NCBI GenBank assembly: GCA_905331475.1
Contig: CAJNYU010003507.1
Coordinates: 79,761-143,760, forward strand
Length of the DNA stretch: 64,000 nucleotides
Reading direction: 5' to 3'
Source of the DNA: Rotaria socialis
Taxonomy: Eukaryota > Rotifera > Eurotatoria > Philodinida > Philodinidae
Shown here: piece by piece, positions 21,587 to 37,471 of the stretch
Position numbering within the stretch: the stretch's first letter is position 1
How the letters are laid out: the number at the start of each line of letters is the position of its first letter
Position numbers and translations under genes: made by a program
The notes under the pieces: generated by a model
The model's database searches: none
What the model was told of the DNA's origin: nothing
The model's input: the letters and a program-made list of their open reading frames with translations, nothing else

Positions 21587-23494
21587 ATGTTGCCGGTATT
21601 AATTGGAGTTGGAATTATTGGAATTATTGGCATTGCAGTCGGCGGTGCTCTTCGTACCGCCGATAATATAAGAGGAGATGTGCATACTTACAGAGACAAA
21701 GTCCTTGCAAAGTTTGATCGTGTAAGAGAAGACGCAAAATATATAGCAAATCAAGGATTGAACACAGTAGATAATTTTCAAAGTTTTAGCAAAGATGTGG
21801 TGTCTACAGCAATAAGAAAAGTAGATGACTTGAGAAATGATTTAAGAATTACTTTATCACAATTATTTTCGAGAATTGATAGTACAATGAGTGATCTTCA
21901 TTATCATAGAAAGGAGATAATTGATTGTATCGGTCGAAATGCAAACAATTTAAGAAGTGATCTTAACTCTTCAGTTTTAAATATTGTAAATTCAATTCAA
22001 TTCTCTGTCATATTTATACTTTTATTTGTAACTTGTCTTACACTTTACGGACAGCAGAACCTTAATTGGAACTCATTGATTACTTTATGTTCATATGTTG
22101 CTGTGATTGGAATATTGATTGAATGTATTTATCAATTTTCAACGATAAATTCGCTAAACTTGCCTATCTTTCGATCATTCTTTTTATGTATTCTTTTCAT
22201 TAAATTTCTTATGATTATCAATCCCTTTACAACATCTTATGCAATCGATCATCGCGGATTATCATTCGATGATTCGGTTGAAACTGCGTCAGATGACATT
22301 ACGTTTGTTCAAATTGTACGCAACATCTTGCATCTATGCTTTTGCTTTTCGATAGCTGGACTTGCCTATTACTTAATTAAAAGCGATTTGATATCTCACG
22401 ATGAATATACGCGCAAATATCGCCTGCGTCCAATCAATATCCCTCTTATTCGTTATGCATGTTGCGGTGGTATCTTCATGATATTGATTGTATATTTAAC
22501 CCAATTTATCTGGTTTATTAAAAAACAAACGTTTATACAATATTTTGTTAATAGTAAATCATATGTAGAATCAAACACAAATGAATACTATGCAACATTA
22601 GTATACTATTTATTGGGAATCAATATGCGACCCACGGTTTACATTCAAATTTTATATTGTTCTTTGCATATATGCTTTTATTTTTGATTAATTAAAGAGC
22701 TAACTTCAGTGCAAAGAAGTTCGAGCGATCGTTGGCGTTCGAGGAAACAAGCAACCCTTTGCAAAATGTCATACTATATTGTTACTTATATGAAATTAGG
22801 TTTGTGTTTATGCGAGTTGTTATTATGTAATGTAAAGCCAAGACTCGTGGAGCATTCTACAGATAAAATATCATATGTGGAATCAAATACAAATCCATAC
22901 TATGCAGTATTATTGCATTGTGTATTAGGAATAGATGCGTATGGCAGCAGTTATGTTCGAATTCTATATTCTTTGTGGGATGTATGGTTTCATCTTTGGT
23001 TACTTCTTCGAACTGAATACAGAATCTCTTTCCCCAGCGCTTACACACTTAGTGTTTTCTATGGCAAAAAATTCGAAGAGTTTGTGTGGTCGTTCGCAAC
23101 AGAGTTAATTTTTTCAGCGAGATTAGGTATACAACTAAATCAATTTATTTTTTTTATTTTAAAACAACTCATAACAGGAGTAACTTATCAATGTTTTTTA
23201 TTATCCGTTATCATAGCAGGATTGATGAAATTGCAAAAACAGAAGAATTATTCAAATTTAATTATAGATTCAATGGAGTTTACGTGGGCAGCTTTTTCAA
23301 TTGTCACTACTCTTGGCCATGGATATTATTTTTATACAATCATATCGGTACTATATGGGTATGGGTTTTTTAAAATATGGGATAAAAAATTCAATATGTC
23401 TTGGAACGACTTTCGATTAGAAACACAAAAGTTTTGGAATAGAAAAATTTTCTTCTTATCAGGATTTTTTCTAATTTCCTGCGTTTTTACTTGA
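21587..23494 (+). CDS. unrecognised multi-pass membrane protein, two exons
   Basis: I do not recognise the family. The N-terminus is a glycine/isoleucine helix (GVGIIGIIGIAVGGAL). About 110 polar, coiled-coil-prone residues follow (VRKVDDLRNDL-like heptads), then roughly nine hydrophobic segments. An unspliced frame would stop at 22687. A splice from donor 22554 to acceptor 22861-22862 keeps the frame and joins exon 1 (21587-22553) to exon 2 (22863-23494), giving about 532 residues and skipping that stop. The 309-nt intron holds a diverged copy of the exon 2 start (SYVESNTNEYYATL against SYVESNTNPYYAVL). So either splicing skips a duplicated exon start, or two alternative C-termini exist. It is bracketed by telomere-like motifs at 21504-21552 and near 23575. 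It ends with TGA. Confidence 0.6.
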
Positions 23495-23571
23495 AACTAA
23501 GCATTATTAATAAATATTATTCACATATTTGAAAAAACAAAGAAGTATTATTGATGCGACTACATTATACG

Positions 23572-23622
23572 TAGAGAGTGTGAGTGTGGGTGCAGCTTTT
23601 TTTACTGCCATTCGCACCCTAG
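23572..23622. repeat. telomere-like motif
   Basis: The sequence gagagtgtgagtgtgggtgc is followed about 18 bases later by cattcgcaccct, a weak inverted partner. It lies about 80 bases after the stop of the membrane protein gene. Confidence 0.55.
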
Positions 23623-24854
23623 CTTTGAGTCCGTACGTGGCAGAAATAAACGTTGCCATGCAGTATGCACGGTTTCTCGCTAGTTTCAAAATACTTCTGT
23701 ATTTCTTAGATGTTCGAAAAAGTTTCTAAAAGCTCTTTAGTTGAATCTCAAATCAGCTCAATTCGACTCTGATTAATTCAAATGAATGACTGTGGGCTGT
23801 ATACTTTTTTGAGCTTTATTAAACGGTCAATTTTAATTGTTGGATGCTGATCAACACTAAAGCCTAAGGGCAATATTATTGCTTTGTAGTATCTGATTCA
23901 TAAAAGAATTCCATATCCATAAACATGTAAGAGAAGGTGAGAGAAAAGTATCTCTTCATTAATATAGGAGCATAAATTCTAAATTTTTTCCAATGATGAT
24001 ATCATCATGTCTCTAGGCTTCCTATTTCTTACCCCTCTAATAGCATGAGGGTGAGGGAAGACTCCTCGAGTAACCAAACGCACACACCCACAGTCACAAC
24101 CTCGACATATGTGGGTCATAGTGTTCAAATCAAGTATTGTAATAATTTCTTGAAAATAGTCTTCATTGAAAAGCGATGCCGAAGTGAGTAAGACGCGTTT
24201 CATATAGCAGTGAATCAAAGAAAAAATAATTAAGAAATGAAAAATATTCAGTATCATTTAATTAATGAGTTTGGCTTCTCAAAAATGAATTATTAAAGTT
24301 TGAAAATATCTTGGCTTATTCAAAGGAGATTGCCAACAAAATAGAATTAAAAAGAATTACAGTTTATATTTCATTTCCTATATTGAATAACGTTTCTGGA
24401 GTCTGCACACGATTTACGCAGATAATCCGAACTTGACAAAATGATGTTACATAGTAAAATACCATTAGTAAATCTTACTGTGACACTTCATTAAAAACAA
24501 GGGATAATATAATTATTTTGCATTTTGAGAGTCTTTATGGTACCAATCATCAATGCAATTTTGTCAAATAAAAGCTATTTCTATTGATTAAGATTTATTT
24601 CCTCAATTTGAGTTTCTTTTTCTTCTTTTTGGTGAAATATACTCTGATCATTATGCGACGATCCTAGATAAGCTTTTACTTTTTAGAATAATTAATTTAT
24701 ATATTTTAAAGCATACATAATGGATTATATGCGTAATATGAGAATAAATGACAAGTAGATTAAAACATTATTACGGATATAAAATCCACTCAATGTGGAA
24801 TTTAAAAAATAATCGTCGATGTCTTAAAATGGTTGTATGTTTCAAGCTACTCTC
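23623..24854. other. no gene; one more weak CCCACA motif
   Basis: No coding region is recognised. At about 24080-24105 the text cgcacacacccacagtcac is a further CCCACA-type motif, with a weak opposite partner (gagggtgaggg) near 24045. The rest is AT-rich. Confidence 0.45.
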
Positions 24855-24902
24855 GAGGGTATGGGTGTGGATGGATATTTTCATTTTATCCACATTCACA
24901 TC
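24855..24902. repeat. telomere-like hairpin at the end of an NHL fragment
   Basis: The left arm gggtatgggtgtggatgg and the right arm ttatccacattcacatc are complementary around a short T-rich loop. The NHL reading frame on the minus strand runs straight into it. Confidence 0.65.
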
Positions 24903-25115
24903 TAAGACATCGGTTGGATGATTCAACCAATTTCCTTGGCAATGGTCAACAGCAACAACTTGTCCGTTCATCGTATCATCTTTCTTCCATTGGATGATAC
25001 GATTATTGTCGAAATCAACAATGACCACTGTTTCATCGTCATCAACAAAAAGACCTTCAGGGTACCAGAGTTCATTGGTGGCCCTGTCGTGTGATTTGCC
25101 TCCAGCAACAGTCAC
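24903..25115 (-). pseudogene. NHL-repeat protein fragment
   Basis: The minus-strand text ATNELWYPEGLFVDDDETVV, then IVDFDNNRIIQW, a G/QVVAV stretch and LNHPTDVL is one to two blades of an NHL beta-propeller (YP.G..VD....V.VAD..N.RI..W). NHL proteins are numerous in bdelloids. Only about 70 residues remain. The fragment is cut at the hairpin on one side and loses similarity after TVAGG on the other. No start codon or splice context is seen. Confidence 0.75.
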
Positions 25116-25775
25116 ATAGTCAAGTGAGAAAAAGCGGATTTCGTACTCTCAGGATGTTTTTGCGATCCGCTCCCCCCCCCTCTCTTGGCTATTATTCAAG
25201 GATTGCAAGTAGCGACTTAAAATGCGCCATTTTCTTTACTAGAAAGGCGACTTTTTGCTTGCAAAAGCGATTGATGAATGTTATATCATTTTCAAACTTG
25301 CTGTTGTTTTTTTCGAACATAATTCGAGTTAACAAAAGAAAAGTGACATTTTTCTTCTTTGTCATGCTCTTCTATCTCAGTCCGTTATGTACGAATGCAT
25401 TTTGAAAAACAATATTTATGATTAACATCACTACTTTGTCTGTAACGAAGACAATAAATACGATTGCCAATACATATCATGAAACAAATATGATGATTTT
25501 TGTCGACGTGATAGTTTTCATTGAAATCTGATCGATTGAATTATAAATTCTTTTCAACAATCTTCAGTTCATTAACATCAATAAAGATGAGACATGTTAT
25601 TTTCGAAGATCTATTCTTTATATAAAAAAAAACCTTGCTGGGAAAAAACTATATTATACTTAAGCACCGGTACGTGAGTACATTTCTACTTAATATAGAT
25701 ATTTAGCGATGTACATAAAATTCTCAACCAAAACAAAAGCAGTACAGAAGTATTATGTGTTGTTTTAAGTAGAAA
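25116..25775. other. intergenic, with C homopolymer
   Basis: A run of nine or more C occurs at about 25172-25181. Otherwise no structure is seen. The right end is the 3' flank of the minus-strand SLC26 gene. Confidence 0.5.
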
Positions 25776-28700
25776 CTACAAATAAGTTCTTATAATTGCA
25801 TCATTATTTTCACCTTCATATTCTCCATAATAGGCAGCATTTTCAATGCCAATATGAATGATTGGAGCTTCTGGTATACCGACAGTTGAATCACTAGTAG
25901 AACGCTACAATAGAAGAAAGAATTATTTGAGAAAAATATTCCAAAGATGTATCATACTGTTCTTAATGCATGTAAAACTGCATCATTAATAGCCACATGA
26001 ATAGATTCACGACCAGCAACTTGCATATAATTCATACGTAATAATTGTCGATAAACTGTAGCTAAAAGAAAATAATCAAAGATGTTACAGAATACACTTG
26101 AAAATTCTAGAAATACATACGACGAACATGACAAAGAAGAACAGTAACACCAATTTCTTTGTAATCTTTAAAAGTCTAAAAATAAATGACCTATTTTTCT
26201 AAATTTAAAATTTAAATAATTATTTACTTGTATTAATGTTTTAATACCCATCATATCCATGTAATTAACTGGTGAACAATCGATAATAATATGATCAAAA
26301 TTTGGTCGATATTTTTTTCTTGCTTCTTTAATCTTTCATGAAAACAAAAAAAAAATAATCATTTCATTGACTCAGTCAATGAATTTACTTTTTCATTTTT
26401 CTCTTCTATTATTTTATTTTCATCAATTTCAATATTATCTTGTTCTAATTTTGCATCTATATTTGTTGTATTATCGTTTTGAAAATGTTGTTTAAATTTC
26501 ATGATATATTTATTTGGTTTATTTAAACGTGCGGTATATTCGCGTTCAATACTCATCACTTCATCGTTCATTGCTTTAATTTGATCGTCAACACGATACT
26601 CCATACGTTTAACGAATAATTTTTTAAATACATCAACATTAGCATAATAAATATTTTCTTCAAAACGAAAGATTTTTATATTAGGTACATCCGTTGCTGA
26701 TGGATAAGCATTTTTATCTTCATAAACACTAGCCGATGATAGATAGCCAAGTGATGATGCGTGTGGTCTTTTCATACAATATAAAGCAATAGTTTTAATA
26801 ACAAAATTTTTTATTTACCTTTGTGAACGAATAATCAATAGTAAAATGGTTGTTGCAACACCAACATATAGACCATAATCAACATCAAGTAACACAACAC
26901 CAGCAAATGTTATTATCCATGCGAGAAATTCAAGTTTGTTTGTACGCCATAATAAAGGTAACTGTTTAGTTTGCAGAAGCATATTTTTCATAGCTGTTAT
27001 TATGATAGCTGCTAAACAAGTATTTGGTAATGTACGAAATAATGGACCAACAACTAGAATAATAATTAATACAACGATCGATGCCAGAAATCCGCCAAGC
27101 TTTCAAAATATCGGAGGAGAAAAAGATAAATTATGTTTTAAATTAAAAATACATTTACTTGTGTTTTTCCTCCTGTTCCTTCTATGACTGCACATCGTGA
27201 TAGGGCAACACAAGCTGGAAAGCCATTAAAAAATGACGTGACAACATTTCCAACACCATACGCAAAAAGTTCTTGATTTGGACTCACTGGATATTTATAT
27301 TTTGTTGCAAATAATTTAGCCATACTTATATTCAGTACAAAACATACAATGGCTATTGCAATACCATCACCTATCACATCTGATATGGCTCCCATGGGTG
27401 GAACAGATGGGGATGGAATTCTATTATTTGAAAAGCGCAGAATAAAAATTTGTGTTTTTTTTGTTATCAAATATTTTTCGTTTACCCCAGTGGAAGCCTG
27501 CCAACAATATTAACATTCCAACGTTTATTAAAATCGAAGGCAGCAGAAATACTGGTACCAAGAATAACCTACGAAAATAGAATTCAACTCTAAGAATCTG
27601 ATGTGATCGTATCTTACGATAATCAATTCGATTGGAATTGGAATTGGTATTCGTCCTTTAAAACGTTCATTAATCTGATCACGAACAGTAGCAAATAGGG
27701 CGATACTAATACCACCAATAATACATGTTGCAGCATTTGATTTGTTAATATTTTTAAAAATTTCGATCCAATTCTTGAAGAATAAAACGAAATATTATGT
27801 TCAATAGAAATCAATGCGTATTTTGAATCGCTTCTATACCTTAATTACTTTTGATTGTCCCGTCACAGTTTTTATTTTAATACCAAGTAATGGTGGTAAT
27901 TGACTTGTTATTATATGTATAGCAGATGCTGTTGTAAAGCCTTGTATGATTGAATCCGATAAATAAACAGTGACGTAACCGAAATGTAATATAGCCATAG
28001 CTAAATGAACTAAGCCAGAAACAAGTGCCAATGCAGTACCAAGAATAATACGAGCTTGATCTGGGTCATTACTTAAATATCGATTATTCGTTAAAGATGT
28101 TGTTTCCAATGTATCAGATGTATATGCAGTAGTTATAGCGCCATTGGTAGTTGTTGTAGTATTTGCGATCGATGCAATACTATTAGGTGGAATAAGTGTT
28201 CCCACTCTACTATTGATAGCAGCAAGAATCATAAGTGAAGACACCGCAAAAGTACCTATTTTTAGAAAAATCTGTTTTTTTCTATGTAGGGATGTAACAA
28301 TACCATTTGGAGACACTTAAAGATGGCCAATTTTCATAATGAAGATTTACCAATACCAACCAATACTTTGTGTCACTTATAACCAACAAACTTAGCTCTA
28401 CCCGATAGAAGAATAAAAAATACCAATACCAACAGGATATATCCCCAGTATTGGTAAAAAAAAACGGTAANAACAAACTTAGCTCTACCCGATAGAAGAA
28501 TAAAAAATACCAATACCAACAGGATATATCCCCAGTATTGGTGAAAATTACCGTTTTTTTTTACCAATACTGGGGATATATCCTGTTGGTATTGGTATTT
28601 TTTATTCTTCTATCGGGTAGAGCTAAGTTTGTTGGTTATAAGTGACACAAAGTATTGGTTGGTATTGGTAGATCTTCATTATGAAAATTGACCATCTTTA

Positions 28701-29312
28701 GGTGTCTCCAAATGGTATTGTTACATCCCTATTTCTATGCGTTTGATTCCATCAATAAATTGAACTTACCAATACTTAAATGTCGGGATGTACCAAGAAA
28801 AGCATAGATAATAACCGGAAAAAAAGAAACGTAAAGGCCTGTCACTGGTGGTAAACCAGCGAGAATAGCATAGCCAAGTCCTATATAGCAATATTTTTAT
28901 TTATTATTGAAAATTGATTTAGAAATTATCTCTTACCTTGAGGAATATGCACAACACCAATAGTTAAACCAGATATGAGATCGGATAAGAGCCATTCTTT
29001 GATCTGATAATGTCGTATCCAATCGATACATGGAAATCGTTTAAATAGTTGCCTTTTGAAAAAAGCTGGCGTTGGTTTATAATATTTTTTAATATAATTC
29101 CATGTACTCGAAACTGGATTTTCTTGAAAATCTTCATTAAGCGTATACTTTTGATTTAATTTTTCAACTGTATATATGCTTAGTTTTCTTGGCGATATAT
29201 GGCTTTCAAGTGCAGCATTCTTATTTTGTTCACTTAGTGTCTGTGGTGCAACGGTTGGTGTCATTTCTACAACATGATCCTTCTTTTTACGTCTACTGCT
29301 AAATCGAGTCAT
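25776..29312 (-). CDS. SLC26A: SLC26-family anion transporter (sulfate/bicarbonate type)
   Basis: Multi-pass plasma-membrane anion exchanger with a cytoplasmic STAS domain, in about 12 exons. The start ATG at 29310-29312 opens a polar N-tail. The SLC26 core follows: [19 protein letters not shown], then [17 protein letters not shown] and [11 protein letters not shown]. Next come the long extracellular Thr/Asn-rich loop, the helices [18 protein letters not shown], the [16 protein letters not shown] signature, and [10 protein letters not shown]. The STAS part has a poorly conserved acidic insert (near 26360-26560), then [20 protein letters not shown]. The stop TAG is at 25776-25778. One intron (about 28262-28770) contains a complete foldback transposon, so that intron is unusually long. 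The exact SLC26 member cannot be assigned. Confidence 0.92.
28279..28739. mobile_element. hAT-like foldback MITE inside an SLC26 intron
   Basis: The element at 28287-28731 begins tagggatgtaacaatacc and ends with the reverse complement of that text. It is flanked on both sides by the 8-bp direct repeat tttctatg (28279-28286 and 28732-28739). An 8-bp duplication with TAGGGATG termini is typical of hAT superfamily elements. The two arms are nearly identical for almost 200 bases. Inside the left half a segment of about 85 bases is present twice (about 28387-28470 and 28473-28557), with an ambiguous base between, so assembly there may be imperfect. No coding capacity; a recent insertion. Confidence 0.9.
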
Positions 29313-31337
29313 TGCATCTACAACGATAGAACAAAATAGCAGTCATCTATTAAATAGTAGTTTGATAAACAATAAATAATAATAAATCATTCTTCTTTTT
29401 GTTTTTCAACTTTTTTACGATCTTCCGCTATTCAGTTTTTAAAAGATAACATTCTGGTACTATCATCCTAAGTACACTAATTTATATCAGTATATCTATT
29501 ATGTAAATATCATAGTTGGATAAAGGTCAGAACAGAAGGAATTTACGTACTTTTCAAAAGACGATATCTGTTTTATTCGAAAGTGTCTAAATTATGTTAA
29601 ATGTCATTACTTGAATCGAAAGATCGATTATGTTTGACAATTATTGATTCAATACAATACGCAGATGTATACTTTTCTCATTGACAAAAACAGCAGACAA
29701 TTTCGTCTTTGATAATAATCGGTAGCAAAATATACGCAGAAGTATTCATTTGTTTTCCGAAAGTAACATTCATCATGAACTTTAGAGGAAATGGTGCCCA
29801 TTAATTTTCAAAAGCGTTGATTCGAAACAATGAATTCCTTTTACCGTCGTATATGGTAATAATCGTTTAAAAGATTGTTTTGATAGTCTAATAAGATTTT
29901 ATTTTCGCTTATTATTATTATTACTTTGTATTTTATGTGAAAGTGTCATCGTATTCATACACATGTCTGCAAATCATATCATTGATCTTCTAATAAAGTT
30001 TGTATTTGATAAAAGATTATTTTATTTATTACCAAATGACAAATGCGCTTTTCAAGGCTAAAACCCAAGCACATGACATATTATAAATTATCCATTGACA
30101 ACACATACAATTTTGGTTGATTTAATTTTTCGAAAGATTAATATATACTGATGAAACTAGTTCACCTTTGTTCGCTTTCATTGAAGAAGCCTTATGATCA
30201 ATAACAAAGTGTAAGATAAATGCAATGTTTCATTGTGTAGCGTTCAGATGACTACAGATCGGATGATAGTTTGAATCTAGATATGTGAGAATCATCCAAA
30301 AACGTGCTCTTTAGCGAGTGGTTGATATAAAGGGAAGTATCAGTGATATTTGGTAGTTTTTATCGAGAAGTATTATATTTATGGGCTATCATACATTCTG
30401 TTTTTATCAGACAACTTCAAACTGCCCAAAAAACAAATACACTATATTGATTGATATATGTTTTGGCAGGTAATCAACCGAGATATCTCATAGGCAGTTT
30501 TCATTGTGACAAAAGAAATTCTACAGATCAAGATCTGCAAGTACATAGAGTCAGCTCACAGAAAACATCCGAATTAAAAACAAACGGCGATGCATAGATA
30601 ATTTTCTTCACAATATAGGAAATGTACAGGATATTATTTTTACGCTATTTCTATATTTACAAATAACAAAGAAAATATGAATTATACCATAAGTGAATAG
30701 TGTCAGTCAACAATTTCATGTAGACATTTTTATTGTGTTTTCGAGTTTATTATGTACAAATCCTACATAAGTTAAGGCGATTAAGTTAATCCAAAACAAA
30801 ATTTAACTAAGCCATCAATACCATGTAAAAACAAAATTCCTCATGCTTGAGAAACATGATTTACTCACGGATCCTATATCAACATGAAAGAACTTGATGA
30901 GAGTTATATAGCATGTAGAATTAAACAGGAAGTCACGGTTTCTACTTTTATAATCAGAATCAATTGAAAGAAAGATAAGTCACTGTAAAACCATAGAATT
31001 ATCTATTGCGATCGGAAGTACCGCAAGCTAAACTTAATTTTGGCAAATCAACAAAAGCTACTTACATTTTTTACTTAATTCTCTAGATCGATCTTATACA
31101 AATATATTCCTATGAAACTAGATCGACATTTTATGGCAACCTGTCAGTTCCCTAGAGTAGCAGACTTATTTTTACATTTGATTTAGACATTGTAAAAGTC
31201 AGCATACAATCATTAATATTTAATGATCTTCTTTTTATTCTTCTTTATTAGTTTATGTTGGTGTTAATATTTTTTCTTTGCCTGTTCTTTTTTGCATTTT
31301 AACATGTGCAAAAACAAAAAAAAATGAAACGAAATGT
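29313..31337. other. intergenic, about 2 kb, nothing recognised
   Basis: AT-rich sequence between SLC26 and UBA52, both on the minus strand. It must hold the SLC26 upstream region. I see no coding exon, RNA gene or repeat. Confidence 0.5.
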
Positions 31338-32010
31338 TTATTTGAGTTTCTTTTTTGGACGTAAATTACTTGTATGACCACATTTACGTTTACGGCAATT
31401 GACTGCGCGTGGATGAAGTCGTGCATAGCATCTAAATAATTAAATTGAAATAAAAAATTCATTTTCTTCCGATTCAATTTTCTTCTTACTTTCGGCAGAT
31501 GACTTTGTCGCAGTTGTATTTTTGTGCTAACATACGGAGTGTTGGTTCAATGGTACCACCGCGAAGACCTATATAAAAATATATTCAGTACAATACACAA
31601 AAATAATATCTTTATCTACTCACGTAAAACTAAGTGAAGTGTACTTTCCTTTTGAATATTATAATCGGATAAAGTACGGCCATCTAGAAATAATAGGAAA
31701 AGAAATATTTGTGAAATATTTTTAAAATAGAAAAAGAAAAATGTACCTTCAAGTTGTTTGCCAGCAAAAATTAAACGTTGTTGATCTGGCGGTATACCTT
31801 CTTTGTCTTGAATTTTAGCCTTTACATTTTCAATTGTATCCGATGGTTCAACCTGAACATATGTTTAGTATTATTTCTTTTTTTGTGCAATATAGAATGT
31901 ACATACTTCGAGGGTAATAGTTTTACCCGTAAGAGTCTAACAAAAAGAAAACAATTAAAAAAACGAAATTCTTAATGTAATTAATGAATTACTTTGACGA
32001 AGATTTGCAT
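31338..32010 (-). CDS. UBA52: ubiquitin-ribosomal protein eL40 fusion
   Basis: The precursor yields one ubiquitin and ribosomal protein eL40. There are six short exons, the first only 18 nt (31993-32010, MQIFVK). Exon 2 gives [10 protein letters not shown]. The following exons give the rest of ubiquitin, ending [12 protein letters not shown]. The next residues, [17 protein letters not shown], start the eL40 part, which ends [19 protein letters not shown] with the four-cysteine zinc site. Stop TAA at 31338-31340. All introns are GT-AG with conserved frames. The fusion boundary and length match the metazoan protein. Confidence 0.96.
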
Positions 32011-33270
32011 GATGGAGCCAACTAAAATATCTACAAAAATGAAGAGTAATTTGTTGTATGTTTTTTCGTTTGTTGAAGAAAAAAATAAATAAATGATCCG
32101 TTTCGTCGCTACCATATTGAATGTTGACGAAGGAATGAAAACCACTATCGATTATAGAGAAAATTCATTATTCAAAAATTTAACTATTTTAATAAAAATA
32201 TGTATAATTATTTTAAAATTTTATTATTTTGAAAATAAATTTTGACAATTAACGATTGTGGCGCTCAATGATCAATCGAATGCTTGATAATATTCTATGG
32301 ATTTTTCAAGATGAGTTAACCTACGCTCCTGCATATATTATAGTAATGCCAAAAAAAGAAATACTGACTTTTCATGCTTAAAAATAGATCTATGCGTGAT
32401 CAGAATGAATACGTTAAATTGTCTGATGAAAATAAAATGTTTTTCAGAGAAGAAAAAGGATATGTTTTTCATTGGATAAAAATGCAAGTAGAAAAGCATT
32501 AGTCTTCATTATCTCTCCAAGGAGATGATGTTGTCGTTTCCATACATCTTAGATATCAGTCAGTATTCTTTTCGGAAACATAAATAATGTTATCACTGTT
32601 TGATGAAGAGAAAATTAGTGCCTTGTTTTCTTTCCTGTTTTCCCTACGTTTTCTCGCATCCATCAGCTGAAAATTGTTTGCTTTTGCCGTCACAACGCAC
32701 CAATGTTACATCAAGTGGAGAACTGCTTTTCCCTTTATTCATATGCACTTTGTACTTGACATGGTTTGTTTGTATCACATCTAAGACTGCTCTCAATACA
32801 GACACAATCAGATGCATCTGAGGAATTTGCTAATCATAAGATATAATTTTACCAACTGTAACGTTAGTCACGCCTATATTAGTATGATATCTTTTTTTTC
32901 TCAAAATTAACAAAAGTGCAGCATTTTCTTTTTTTTTTTCATTATTAATTTCGCAAAGTTGTTTGCATCAGTAAGAAGGTACAAAAAGAAAATAACAAAT
33001 TCCTATATGCAGATCGAAAGAAATATTAAGTATGTAAAGTACATAAAAACCGTAAGTCAGCAACAGCAAGGATTGATTGGTCGTTCGGTGCAAGAAAAAG
33101 GATAACAAAAAGAGAAAAAACAAGAGAGAGGGAAAGGAAAAAAGAGTCTATAGTGAGCACAGTGATAGTCTACTTTATTATTATTATATACATTTATCTT
33201 TTTATTACTCGTATATGTCCTTGCTGTGCCCTTAATAATTACGAGAGTATCGAATACAAATAAAAGCAGA
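32011..33270. other. divergent intergenic region UBA52 / NT5C2
   Basis: A shared upstream region between a minus-strand and a plus-strand gene. A T-rich run lies at 32925-32940 and a purine-rich tract at about 33100-33150. No gene is seen. Confidence 0.5.
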
Positions 33271-37251
<3,981 letters not shown>

Positions 37252-37471
37252 TAGGAATAAGTTGATCTAAGTTTAATTTGCTTTTAGTTAATTCTAATAT
37301 CTAAAATTTCCTATCATCTAAATTTCTTCATTCTTAGTCATGAGATTTAATTATGAGTATTTTATTTTCTGTCATTGGATAATGTATATTACTCTTCCTT
37401 TTAGTTGCAATAAATAATGTTGTTTATTATATTTAAAAATTATTCAAAAAAAAAATAAACATATTTGTTTG

